Source of the DNA: JAKSPM01 sp964450645
GTDB taxonomy: Bacteria; Bacillota; Clostridia; Oscillospirales; Oscillospiraceae
Direction: 5' to 3'
DNA length: 64,000 nucleotides
NCBI GenBank assembly: GCA_964450645.1
Contig: CAYVEB010000004.1
Span: 6,719 to 70,718, forward strand
The notes beneath the pieces are model-generated. The model saw nothing but the letters and a program-made list of their open reading frames with translations, did no database searches and had not been told where the DNA came from. This document shows positions 25,901 through 34,419 of the stretch, piece after piece; position 1 is the first letter of the stretch, and every line of letters starts with the position of its first letter. Position numbers and translations under genes: made by a program.

Positions 25901-28900
25901 CTATTTTATTACAACATTTTCCGCGCCCAGCACCCGCGAAAGCTCCTGCAACATATCCTGCCGCACGAAACACCGGGTCCCCCGGCGAATTTTGGTATCC
26001 GCAAAATACAAAACCGCCTGCATCGTCCCTGGGAACATACTCAAAATTGCCCGTACTTTTTCAAACGCCGGATCCGCCTCCGAGGGCAGCTTCAGCCACA
26101 GCTTCTGGCCGGCAGCCGCCGCGGGCGGCTGCGACTCCTCCTCGTAGTCGGAAATCGGCCGTGCGTTGTTGACCACCATCTGCGGATCCTTCTCTTCGCG
26201 GATCGATATGCGCCCGTTGACAACCACCGCGGCGTTGTCCTTTAAATAGCCGCCGTACTGGCTCAGCGTGTTGGAAAACGCCAGCAGCTCAATCGCCCCC
26301 GTGTCGTCCTCCAGTACAAGATAGGCCATGGTGGAGTTGTTCCGCGTCGTCTTCATCCGCACCGACTGGATAATCCCCGCAACCGTCACCGTCTGCCCGT
26401 CCTGATAACGCGCGTCTTCCCGTTCCGGCGCCGTCATGATGTCCGCCAGCGGTACAACCAGCGTGTTTTTCAGCAGCGCGCGGTACTCGTCCATGGGATG
26501 GCCGCTGAGATAGAGCCCCGTCGTCTCCTTCTCCATGGCCATCAGCACCTGGCGCGGCAGCTCCGGAATGTCCGGGACGGTGACGGACGGCACATCGTCT
26601 TGCCCCGCGTCGAACAGACCCATCTGGCCGGACACGTTTTTCCGGCGGTTGCCGGCGACGGCGTCGAGTACCGGCTCATAGATCCGCAACAGCTGCGAAC
26701 GGTGATAGCCAAAGCAGTCCATGGCGCCGCACTTGATCAAATTCTCCATCGCGCGCCGGTTCACATCCGTCTCGTACAGCCGCTCACACAGGTTTTCAAA
26801 GGAGGTAAACGGGCCGTTTTTCTTCCGCTCCCCCACCGCCTGCCGGATCAGCTCCTTGCTGATGCTCTTCACCGCCGCCAGGCCGAAGCGAATGTTCGTC
26901 CCCTCCACCGTGAATTTATCCTCCGACCGGTTGATGTTCGGCGGGAGCAGTTCGATGTTCATATCCTTACATTCTGCGATGTAACTTGCAATTTTGGAGG
27001 GGCTGCCCAGCACCGACGTCATCAGCGCCGCCATGTACTGGCGGGGATAGTGGCACTTGAGATAGGCCGTGTCGAAGGCCACTTTGGCATAGCATACCGC
27101 GTGCGCCTTATTAAAGGCGTAGTTCGCAAAATCCAAAATCTCATCGTAGATCGCCTGGGCCACGCCCTCCGCGATGCCATTGGCTACCGCGCCGGGGATG
27201 CCCCGCTCCGCGTCACCGTAGACGAACGCCTTGCGCTCGGCCACGATCACCTGCTGCTTCTTTTTGGAGATCGCGCGGCGCATATTGTCCGCCTGGCCCA
27301 GCGTATAGCCGCCCAGGCGGCGGAAGATCTCGATCACCTGCTCCTGGTAGACGATGCAGCCATAGGTGACAGCCAAAATCGGCTCCAGTTCCGGGCACTG
27401 ATAGCGAATCGTCTCTGGGTGGAGCTTGCTGGCAATAAATTTTGGAATTGAATCCATGGGGCCGGGGCGGTAGAGGGCCACAATGGCCGTCAGATCTTCA
27501 ATGGACGTGGGCTTCATGTTCATGCACACGCCGGTGATGCCCGCCGACTCCAGCTGAAAGACGCCGGATGTCCGCCCGGCGGCCAGCATGGCGTAGGTCT
27601 CCGGGTCGTCTTCGGGGAGGTTGTGCATGGAGAAATTTGGAACCGTCTTGCGGATCTCCTGCACCGCGTCCTCGATGACCGTGAGGTTCCGCAGGCCCAG
27701 GAAGTCCATCTTCAAAAGGCCCAGCTCCTCGATGGTAGTCATGGTGTACTGGGTCACGACGGTGTCGTCGTTTTTTGCCAGCGGGACATAGTCACTGACC
27801 GGGTTTTTGGTGATGACCACGCCGGCCGCGTGGGTGGAGGTGTTGCGCGGCATCCCCTCGATGGCGCGGGCGGTGTCGATGAGCTTTTTGATCTGCTCGT
27901 CGCCGTCGTACATCTCCTTGAGCTGCGGGCTGACGCGCAGCGCCTCGCCCAGCGTCATGTGGAGCGTGGCGGGAATCAGCCTTGCCACCGCGTCCGTCTG
28001 GGCATAGGAGATGTTCAGCACCCTGCCCACGTCCCGGACGGCGGCCTTTGCGGCCATGGTTCCAAAGGTGACGATCTGGGCCACCCGGTCCTTGCCGTAT
28101 TTGCGCGTCACATAGTCGATGACCTCGCCGCGCCGCGCCTGGCAGAAGTCCATGTCGATATCCGGCATGGACACGCGTTCGGGATTGAGGAAGCGCTCAA
28201 AGTATAAATTGTATTTCATCGGATCTATATCGGTGATATCCAGGCAATAGGACACTATCGCACCCGCCGCCGAGCCGCGCCCCGGTCCCACAGGGATCCC
28301 CTGCCCCTTGGCGTATGCCACAAAGTCCGCGACGATCAGAAAATAATCCACATAGCCCATCTTCCGGATCATCCGCATTTCGTATTCCAGCCGCTCGCGA
28401 TAGCCGGGAGGATCGTCGGGATACCGGCGGGCGTAGCCGTCGTTGCACAGCTTTTCAAACCAGCTCCAGCCGTCGTATCCCTCCGGATAGGTAAATTCCG
28501 GCAGGTGGTATTCCCCGAACTTGAACTCCACGCTGCACTGGGCGGCGATTTTCGCCGTGTTTTCCAGAGCTTGCGGCTGGTTGGGGAACAGCGCGCGCAT
28601 CTCCTCCTCACTCTTGATGTAAAATTCGTCCGTTTCAAAGCGCATCCGGTTAGGGTCGTCCACCGTCTTGCCCGTCTGGATGCACATGAGCACGTCCTGT
28701 ATCTGGCTGTCGTCGCGGGTCAGATAGTGGGCGTCGTTGGTGACGACCAGCGGCAGCCCCGTCTCCCGGGACAGACGCAAAATGCCTTGGTTCACCCGCT
28801 TCTGATTGGGGATGCCGTGGTCCTGCAGCTCCAAGTAAAAATGCTCCGGTCCGAATATCTGAGACAGCTCCAGCGCCGTCTGTCTGGCCGCCTCGTAGTC

Positions 28901-29347
28901 GCCGGCCAGCAGCGCCCTGGGGATGGCCCCCGACAGACAGGCCGACAGCGCGATCAGCCCCTCCGCGTGCGAGCGCAGCAGCTCCATGTCAATGCGCGGG
29001 CGGCCGTAAAAACCATCCAAAAATCCGCGGGAGACCAGATAGCTCAAATTGCGGTAGCCCCTCTCATTCTGGCACAGCAGCACCAGGTGCCGCGCCTCGT
29101 TGTCGACGCCGTGCACCCGGTCGGTCATGCGGCGCGGCGCCACATACACCTCGCATCCGATGATTGGCTTGACCCCTGCCGCCTTCGCCGCCTTATAAAA
29201 ATCAATGACGCCATACATGACGCCATGATCGGTAATCGCCACGGCATCCTGCCCCAGCGCCTTCACCCGTTCCATCAGCTTTCCGATCCGGCAGGCCCCG
29301 TCCAGCAGGCTGTATTCCGTATGCACATGCAGATGCACAAAAGCCAT
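25901..29347 (-). CDS. dnaE: DNA polymerase III subunit alpha
   Basis: Replicative polymerase subunit DnaE, 1148 residues. The N-terminal PHP domain begins 'FVHLHVHTEYSLLDG'; the catalytic palm carries 'PDIDMDFCQARRGEVIDYV' with the two aspartates near residues 398-400 and a third carboxylate downstream; the helix-hairpin-helix and OB-fold regions follow to the C-terminus ('TVAGIIQSVRMKTTRN'). Clostridia normally also have PolC; that gene is not in the window. It is 9 bases downstream of whiA. Confidence 0.97.
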   Translation of the reverse strand: MAFVHLHVHTEYSLLDGACRIGKLMERVKALGQDAVAITDHGVMYGVIDFYKAAKAAGVKPIIGCEVYVAPRRMTDRVHGVDNEARHLVLLCQNERGYRNLSYLVSRGFLDGFYGRPRIDMELLRSHAEGLIALSACLSGAIPRALLAGDYEAARQTALELSQIFGPEHFYLELQDHGIPNQKRVNQGILRLSRETGLPLVVTNDAHYLTRDDSQIQDVLMCIQTGKTVDDPNRMRFETDEFYIKSEEEMRALFPNQPQALENTAKIAAQCSVEFKFGEYHLPEFTYPEGYDGWSWFEKLCNDGYARRYPDDPPGYRERLEYEMRMIRKMGYVDYFLIVADFVAYAKGQGIPVGPGRGSAAGAIVSYCLDITDIDPMKYNLYFERFLNPERVSMPDIDMDFCQARRGEVIDYVTRKYGKDRVAQIVTFGTMAAKAAVRDVGRVLNISYAQTDAVARLIPATLHMTLGEALRVSPQLKEMYDGDEQIKKLIDTARAIEGMPRNTSTHAAGVVITKNPVSDYVPLAKNDDTVVTQYTMTTIEELGLLKMDFLGLRNLTVIEDAVQEIRKTVPNFSMHNLPEDDPETYAMLAAGRTSGVFQLESAGITGVCMNMKPTSIEDLTAIVALYRPGPMDSIPKFIASKLHPETIRYQCPELEPILAVTYGCIVYQEQVIEIFRRLGGYTLGQADNMRRAISKKKQQVIVAERKAFVYGDAERGIPGAVANGIAEGVAQAIYDEILDFANYAFNKAHAVCYAKVAFDTAYLKCHYPRQYMAALMTSVLGSPSKIASYIAECKDMNIELLPPNINRSEDKFTVEGTNIRFGLAAVKSISKELIRQAVGERKKNGPFTSFENLCERLYETDVNRRAMENLIKCGAMDCFGYHRSQLLRIYEPVLDAVAGNRRKNVSGQMGLFDAGQDDVPSVTVPDIPELPRQVLMAMEKETTGLYLSGHPMDEYRALLKNTLVVPLADIMTAPEREDARYQDGQTVTVAGIIQSVRMKTTRNNSTMAYLVLEDDTGAIELLAFSNTLSQYGGYLKDNAAVVVNGRISIREEKDPQMVVNNARPISDYEEESQPPAAAAGQKLWLKLPSEADPAFEKVRAILSMFPGTMQAVLYFADTKIRRGTRCFVRQDMLQELSRVLGAENVVIK

Positions 29348-29356
29348 AGCCCTCTC

Positions 29357-30250
29357 CTATTCTCTGGACAATTCCAGCAGCTTCCGCATTCTGTGGTTGA
29401 TGGCCGACTTGCTCGCCGGCGGGTCGGACATCAGCGCCAGCTCCGTCAAAGTCGCCTCCGGGTTTTCCTGCCGCAGGCGCGCCGCCTGGCGCAGCTTGTC
29501 CGGCAGCGTGGGTAAAATCCCCTTGGCCTCCAGGCGGCGGATCGCCGCAATCTGATCCTGCGCCGCGTCCACCACCTTGGTCAGATTTGCCGTCTCGCAG
29601 TTGACCCGGCGGTTGACCTTATTGCGCAAATCCTTTTCCACCTTGGCCTCCATCACGTACATGGCGCAGACCGGCGCGCCCAGAAAGGTCAAAAAATCCG
29701 CGATCAGCTCGCTCTGTTTGAAATACAAAATGCAGCTGCCGCCCCGATCCGTCCGTTTCGGGCTCCAGCCCATATCTTCCATCAGCGCGTTCGTCTCCGC
29801 GCCGGCCTTCCGATGGTTGGTGACGAATTCCAAGTGGTAGCGCTTCTCCGGATCCGTGACCGAGCCGCCGGCCAAAAACGCGCCGCGCAGGAAGCTGCTC
29901 CGGCAACACTCGTTTTCCAAAATTCCAAAGTTCACGTGCAGCGTCACGCAGCTCTGGCGCTGAAAGCCATAGCTGGCAAAGATTCGATTCAGCTTTCCCG
30001 GATCGGTGACGCCGAAGGCCATCTTCCCCCCGCCCTGCCCCGGAAGCATATCGAAGCCAAAGCCGAACGCCCTGCGGAACACTTTGGGCAGCCGCGCAGC
30101 AAAATCCGCGCTCTCCGTGACGATCTTGATCTGATCTTGGGAGAACGTGTTGCAATACAGCAGCACCCCATAGCACTCCGCCAGCGCGCAGCACTTTTTG
30201 CCGGGTTGAGTCCTGCAAATTTCCGTTTTCACTCTCGCTGCAAATGACAT
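29357..30250 (-). CDS. whiA: DNA-binding protein WhiA
   Basis: WhiA, 297 residues: an N-terminal LAGLIDADG-like domain ('FLRGAFLAGGSVTDPEKRYHLEF' region) and a C-terminal helix-turn-helix ('TLTELALMSDPPASKSAINHRMRKL'). In Firmicutes it influences cell division and chromosome segregation. The ATG at 30250 has AAGAGGA upstream and starts one base after the upstream stop; the longer in-frame extension is rejected. The usual neighbour yvcK is absent; the order here is murB, RapZ domain, whiA, dnaE. Confidence 0.95.
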   Translation of the reverse strand: MSFAARVKTEICRTQPGKKCCALAECYGVLLYCNTFSQDQIKIVTESADFAARLPKVFRRAFGFGFDMLPGQGGGKMAFGVTDPGKLNRIFASYGFQRQSCVTLHVNFGILENECCRSSFLRGAFLAGGSVTDPEKRYHLEFVTNHRKAGAETNALMEDMGWSPKRTDRGGSCILYFKQSELIADFLTFLGAPVCAMYVMEAKVEKDLRNKVNRRVNCETANLTKVVDAAQDQIAAIRRLEAKGILPTLPDKLRQAARLRQENPEATLTELALMSDPPASKSAINHRMRKLLELSRE

Positions 30251-30251
30251 G

Positions 30252-30653
30252 TCAATCCTCTTTCCACCGCCAGCGCTCCCGGTGCTCCACCGCGACCGGG
30301 AACCCCTTCGCCTCCAACGCCCGCGCCACCGCCGCCGCCATCGCCACCGACCGGTGCCTTCCGCCGGTGCAGCCGATGGCAAAGGTCAAATGGCCCGTCG
30401 CTTTTTCGGGATGCAGCGCAAGATACGCCTGATATTGTCGAACCCGCAGACACAGCAGGCGCACCGCCGCCCGCAGATAACGCCCGCTCTCCGGGAAGGA
30501 GAACACGTAATCCCGCACTTCCCCATCCAAGCCGGTTTTCTCCTTAAGCTCCGGCACGTAAAAGGGATTTTGCAATCCCCGCACATCAATCACCATATCC
30601 GCCTGCGGAATTCCGTACAAAAACCCGAAGGACATCACGCAAATCGGTTCCAT
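30252..30653 (-). CDS. Stand-alone RapZ C-terminal domain protein
   Basis: About 133 residues matching only the C-terminal half of RapZ/YvcJ: 'SFGFLYGIPQADMVIDVRGLQNP' near the N-terminus, then 'GCTGGRHRSVAMA'. The N-terminal P-loop nucleotide-binding domain (GxxGxGKS) is missing, and only 80 bases separate this start from the murB stop, so it cannot be hidden by a frameshift. In E. coli the C-terminal domain binds small RNA and glucosamine-6-phosphate. The ATG at 30653 has a weak GGGGA site; the frame is open to 30776. Adjacent whiA begins one base after its stop. Confidence 0.8.
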   Translation of the reverse strand: MEPICVMSFGFLYGIPQADMVIDVRGLQNPFYVPELKEKTGLDGEVRDYVFSFPESGRYLRAAVRLLCLRVRQYQAYLALHPEKATGHLTFAIGCTGGRHRSVAMAAAVARALEAKGFPVAVEHRERWRWKED

Positions 30654-30733
30654 CTCGCCATCCCCGTGCAAACAGTCTGCGCCCGCCGCCCCGCGCCGGG
30701 CGCAGACTCCTTGGATCTTCCAAATCCAGAAAA

Positions 30734-31645
30734 CTACAAAAACTTGACCTCCGGTTCCAGCCAGATCCCGGAGCACTCGTGTACCCGTTCTTGAATCAAT
30801 TCCACGGTCTTCCTGACATCTTCGGCCGTCGCGCCGCCCAGGTTCACCACGAATCCCGCGTGCTTTTCCGACACCGCCGCGCCTCCGACGCCCGCGCCCT
30901 TCAGTCCGGCCTGTTCAATCAGCGCCGCCGCATAGCCGCCCGCAGGCCGCCGGAACGTGCTGCCCGCCGAGGGCAGATTCAGCGGCTGCGAGGCACGGCG
31001 CTTTTCCTGGAGCGCACGCATCGTCTTGCGGATCGCCTCCCGGTCGCCGGGCGCCAGCTCCAGCCAGGTGCGCAGAATCACGCCCTCTTTTTCCTGGAAG
31101 ACGCTCTTGCGGTAGCCAAAGCCCTGCGCCGCGCCCTCGAACACTTCCGCCGTTCCGTCCAAGTGCAAAAACTCCGTCCGCACCGCCACCCGCGCGATCT
31201 CGCCGCCGTATGCCCCGGCATTCATATAGACGCCGCCGCCGACCGTCCCCGGAATCCCGTAGGCAAATTCCAGCCCCTGCAGGCCCAACTCGCACGCGCG
31301 CATCGCCGCTTTCGCCATCGGCGTCCCGGCCAGAACCTCCAGCCGCGTATCCGACGTCCGCCGGATCCCGCTCAGGCACGTGCCCAGTACAATCACCACA
31401 CCCCGCAAGCCCTCGTCCGGGGCCAGCACGTTGGTGCCCGCGCCCAAAATTACCGGCTTGACGCCCCGCCGGTGGAGCACCTCCAGCACCGTGCGCAGCT
31501 CCTCCGCACTTTTGGGAAACACCATCCATTCCGCCGGGCCGCCAATCCGAAACGACGTGTGCCGTCCCAGCGGTTCCTCCGCCCGCACCTCCAGCTCCGG
31601 CGCGCTTGCGTACAGTTCCTCCCGCAAAGCCTGATTCAAACCCAT
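30734..31645 (-). CDS. murB: UDP-N-acetylenolpyruvoylglucosamine reductase
   Basis: MurB, 303 residues, FAD enzyme of peptidoglycan precursor synthesis (type II, as in Gram-positives). Marks are 'HTSFRIGGPAEWM', 'LGAGTNVLAPDEG', 'GIPGTVGGGVYMNAGAYGGE', 'GFGYRKSVFQ' and the catalytic 'PSAGSTFRRP' serine plus a C-terminal glutamate. GGAGGGACC precedes the ATG. It heads the murB-rapZ(C)-whiA-dnaE transcript. Confidence 0.97.
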   Translation of the reverse strand: MGLNQALREELYASAPELEVRAEEPLGRHTSFRIGGPAEWMVFPKSAEELRTVLEVLHRRGVKPVILGAGTNVLAPDEGLRGVVIVLGTCLSGIRRTSDTRLEVLAGTPMAKAAMRACELGLQGLEFAYGIPGTVGGGVYMNAGAYGGEIARVAVRTEFLHLDGTAEVFEGAAQGFGYRKSVFQEKEGVILRTWLELAPGDREAIRKTMRALQEKRRASQPLNLPSAGSTFRRPAGGYAAALIEQAGLKGAGVGGAAVSEKHAGFVVNLGGATAEDVRKTVELIQERVHECSGIWLEPEVKFL

Positions 31646-31673
31646 AGGTCCCTCCAAATAAATAATTAATATT

Positions 31674-31702
31674 AGTATACCACAAAATTTACCGTCTTGC
31701 AA
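31674..31702 (-). promoter_or_regulatory. Sigma-A promoter of murB operon
   Basis: On the minus strand TTGCAA (31702-31697), 17 bases, TATACT (31679-31674) with an extended TG-G before the -10 box, about 30 bases upstream of murB. Confidence 0.85.
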
Positions 31703-31806
31703 TCACAAGATCATCATCCCTCCGGCCATCTGGGTGGAATAATTAGCCGCGAACTTGTATACCCTAATGCGGATCCCTTTATTGAAATGGCACGGGGAGG
31801 GCAAAT

Positions 31807-32631
31807 ATGCAAGCGATTATGCAAATACAGAAGCTACTGAAGGAAGTCAGCCGCAAAAAAGTCGGCATCTACGCGGCAAACGCATCGTTTTTTATCCTGC
31901 TATCCATTTTCCCGGCGATGATGCTGTTTCTGAGCCTGCTGCAGTATACGCCCCTGACGAAGGAGGCCTTCCTCTCCGCCGCCGAGGGGCTGGTGCCCTC
32001 GGTTCTGGAGCCGCTGCTGCACTACGTAGTCACCGATCTGTTCGCCAACCAGAGCATCGCCCTGATCTCCTTCACCGCCATCACCACCGTATGGTCAGCC
32101 TCCCGTGGCGTCTACAGCCTGCTCGACGGACTCAACGTCGTCTACGGCCTGCGGGAGCACCGCGGCTACCTCTTCCGGCGCCTGGTGTGTATGCTCTATA
32201 CCCTGCTGCTGTTCGCCGCGCTTCTGCTCACGGTCTTCTTATATGTATTCGGCCAGCGCATCCGCGTCTATCTGGCCGCGCGGCCGATTCCGCTATTCCG
32301 GCTGCTGCTGTTTTTCATCCAGCTGCGCTGGCTGGTCGTCTCGATTCTGCTGACCGCGCTGTTTACCATGATCTTTCTGGTGTTCCCGGATCGCAAGCTG
32401 ACCGTCCGGGCCGTTTTCCCGGGCGCCGCCATCGGCGCCGTGGGCTGGGTGGTCTTTTCGTCGCTTTTCTCGTTTTATGTCAACCGATTCGGTGGCTTCT
32501 CGCGCATCTACGGGTCTTTGAGCGTCATCGCGGTGAGTATGCTCTGGCTGTACTTTTGCCTGAGTATCCTCTTTTACAGCGCCCTGTTCAACGTTTACCT
32601 GGAGCGCTGGCGCGCTGCCCGCCGCACATAG
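31807..32631 (+). CDS. YihY/BrkB family membrane protein
   Basis: A 274-residue polytopic membrane protein of the YihY/virulence-factor BrkB family (once misnamed RNase BN). About six hydrophobic helices are visible, with family segments 'YAANASFFILLSIFPAMM', 'TTVWSASRGVYSLLDGLN' and the final 'FGGFSRIYGSLSVIAVSMLWLY'. Function is unknown; transport has been suggested for the family. GGGGAGGG precedes the ATG. It stands alone on the plus strand, divergent from murB. Confidence 0.9.
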   Translation: MQAIMQIQKLLKEVSRKKVGIYAANASFFILLSIFPAMMLFLSLLQYTPLTKEAFLSAAEGLVPSVLEPLLHYVVTDLFANQSIALISFTAITTVWSASRGVYSLLDGLNVVYGLREHRGYLFRRLVCMLYTLLLFAALLLTVFLYVFGQRIRVYLAARPIPLFRLLLFFIQLRWLVVSILLTALFTMIFLVFPDRKLTVRAVFPGAAIGAVGWVVFSSLFSFYVNRFGGFSRIYGSLSVIAVSMLWLYFCLSILFYSALFNVYLERWRAARRT

Positions 32632-32657
32632 CAAGGCAAGTGTTTTCTAGACAGTCT

Positions 32658-32687
32658 AAGGCGCCAAAACCGCGGTTTTGGCGCCTT
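32658..32687. terminator. Bidirectional hairpin between yihY and DUF1540 genes
   Basis: A perfect 14-bp stem, AAGGCGCCAAAACC with GGTTTTGGCGCCTT and a 2-base loop, lies between two convergent genes. T runs are poor on both sides, but the stem is strong and the position fits termination. Confidence 0.7.
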
Positions 32688-32695
32688 GCGCTTCA

Positions 32696-32869
32696 TCAAT
32701 ATTTCCGCTCAAAGGAATTGCAGTCGGTGCACTCGACCACAGTGGGGTTCTCCTCGTGGGTGCCGACCTGAATCTTGTCCAGCGTGCAGTAGTTGGAGCT
32801 GTTGCAATGGTGCGTGCACTGGGAAACGGTGCATGCGATGCACTTGTTGGCGTTGGTGTTGCAATCCAT
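32696..32869 (-). CDS. DUF1540 cysteine-rich peptide
   Basis: A 57-residue peptide with eight cysteines (positions 3, 10, 13, 18, 22, 28, 47, 50), the spacing of the DUF1540 family that is common in Clostridia. It probably binds a metal ion; the role is unknown. AAGGAGG precedes the ATG at 32869. The frame is open further upstream, but that part overlaps the region after the MocR gene and has no family similarity. Confidence 0.85.
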   Translation of the reverse strand: MDCNTNANKCIACTVSQCTHHCNSSNYCTLDKIQVGTHEENPTVVECTDCNSFERKY

Positions 32870-32924
32870 AATCGTATCCTCCTTCTTCTGAATGATACGC
32901 CTATTGTTCCACGCCAGAGCAAAA

Positions 32925-34301
32925 CTATGCGCGCCGCCACGCCTGATACAGCCGCGCCGCACCATCCGCCATCTGTGCTTGCGTCAGCGCGCCGAAGCCC
33001 AGCAGCAGCTTCCCCCCGTATTTTTCCGGCATCTCCCCGATGAAATACGGACTGATGGGATAGACCTTTACGCCCGCTTCCTCCGCCAGACGGCACAGTT
33101 CCTCCTCGTCCCGGCGCAGCTGCACAGTCAGATGCCGTCCCGCCGCCTCACCGATCAGGCGCAGATCGTCCCCAAATATTCCCAGCGCGTCTACCAAAAA
33201 TTGCCGCTGCCGTTTGTAGTAGGTGCGCATCCGGTTCAAGTGCCTTTCAAAATGTCCCCGTACCAAAAATTCCCGCAAAATCAGCTGCTCCGGCGCCGGC
33301 ACATCGCACGACACCCCCAGGCCGCTCCGGCGGTACAGCTGTAGCAGCTCCGGCGGCAGCACCATATACCCGATGCGCAGAGCAGGCGCGACAGTGCTGG
33401 AAAAAGTTCCCAAATAGATTGTGCGGTTGTGGCCGTCGATGCTCTGCAGCGGCGGCACGGGCCGGGCGTCGTAGCGGAATTCCGAGTCGTAGTCGTCCTC
33501 GATGATATAGCGAAACGCGCCTTTCGCGCTCCAGTTGAGCAGCTTCGCCCGCCTGGACATGGGCATACAGATTCCCAACGGATACTGGTGCGACGGCGTC
33601 GTGTACAGCACCACATGGTCCAGTTCCTCCAGCGGCTCCACCATGACGCCCTGCCTATCCACCTCCGCCGCCAGGACTGGATGCCCCATCCGGGCGAATC
33701 GCTGGTAGCAGCGGTTGTACACAGGATTCTCCACGGCGAAGCAGACGCTCCGGTCCATCATCAAGCCCAGCAGCGTGATCAGCCCCGCCGTGCCGCTGCC
33801 GATCAAAATTTGCTCCGGCGCGCAGCGCACGTTCCGCGCCTTTTGCAGGTACTGCGCCACCGCCTCCCGCAGGCCCGGATCCCCCTCGGCAGGACAGCGC
33901 TCCAGCCAGGCGGGCGTGGCAAACACCTCCCGCGCCAGCCGCTGCCAGATCGTCAGCGGAAACTGTGCCCAGGCCATGCCGCTGGGGTCAAAGTCCACGG
34001 CATACTGCCGCTTGGGTTCCGCCCGCGCCGGGCGATCCGCCGCCAGCGAGACCTTTTGAATTCGGTCGATCGCGCAGACCACAAATCCGCTGCGCGGCTG
34101 CGCCCGCACATAGCCCTCCGACGCCAGCTGGCCGTAGGCCGCGTCCACTGTGTTCACGCTGATCCCCAGCTGCTGCGCCATCATCCGCTTCGAGGGCAGC
34201 TTCCGCCCCGCCTGCCACTGGCCGCCAATAATCTCCTCGCGCAGCGCCCGGTAGAGCCGTTCATACATCGGGGTGCGCTCGTCCCGCTCCAAAAAAACCA
34301 T
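32925..34301 (-). CDS. MocR-family GntR/aminotransferase-like regulator lacking the PLP lysine
   Basis: A 458-residue fusion of an N-terminal GntR winged helix ('LREEIIGGQWQAGRKLPSKRMMAQQLGISVNTV', about 17-52) and a type I aminotransferase-like domain. Cofactor-contact motifs are kept: 'SGTAGLITLLGLMM', 'TTPSHQYPLG' and 'IIEDDYDSEFRYD'. The Schiff-base site, normally GTFSK, reads 'LGTFSSTVAPALRIGYMVLP', so Ser302 (AGC at 33398-33396) replaces the lysine. It may bind another ligand or PLP non-covalently. GGAGGACC precedes the ATG. It is close to an osmoprotectant-type ABC operon, but regulation of it is only a guess. Confidence 0.9.
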   Translation of the reverse strand: MVFLERDERTPMYERLYRALREEIIGGQWQAGRKLPSKRMMAQQLGISVNTVDAAYGQLASEGYVRAQPRSGFVVCAIDRIQKVSLAADRPARAEPKRQYAVDFDPSGMAWAQFPLTIWQRLAREVFATPAWLERCPAEGDPGLREAVAQYLQKARNVRCAPEQILIGSGTAGLITLLGLMMDRSVCFAVENPVYNRCYQRFARMGHPVLAAEVDRQGVMVEPLEELDHVVLYTTPSHQYPLGICMPMSRRAKLLNWSAKGAFRYIIEDDYDSEFRYDARPVPPLQSIDGHNRTIYLGTFSSTVAPALRIGYMVLPPELLQLYRRSGLGVSCDVPAPEQLILREFLVRGHFERHLNRMRTYYKRQRQFLVDALGIFGDDLRLIGEAAGRHLTVQLRRDEEELCRLAEEAGVKVYPISPYFIGEMPEKYGGKLLLGFGALTQAQMADGAARLYQAWRRA

Positions 34302-34337
34302 CTGGTCCTCCAGAAATAATCAAAAATCGTTTAGTTT

Positions 34338-34366
34338 ATGGTATCAGATTTCACAAAAAAAGTCAA
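34338..34366 (-). promoter_or_regulatory. Promoter of the MocR gene, sharing bases with a terminator
   Basis: On the minus strand TTGACT (34366-34361), 17 bases, TACCAT (34343-34338), about 37 bases before the start codon. TTGACT and the following T run are also the tail of the ABC operon terminator. Confidence 0.7.
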
Positions 34367-34396
34367 GCCGGGCAGGCTGCATGCTCCCTACCCGGC
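34353..34396 (-). terminator. Terminator of the ABC transporter operon
   Basis: GCCGGGTAGG (34396-34387) pairs with CCTGCCCGGC (34376-34367) with one G-T pair and a 10-base loop, followed by TTGACTTTTTTT on the minus strand. It lies 24 bases after the ATPase gene stop. Confidence 0.85.
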
Positions 34397-34419
34397 CTAA
34401 AAATACCGATAATCATTTT

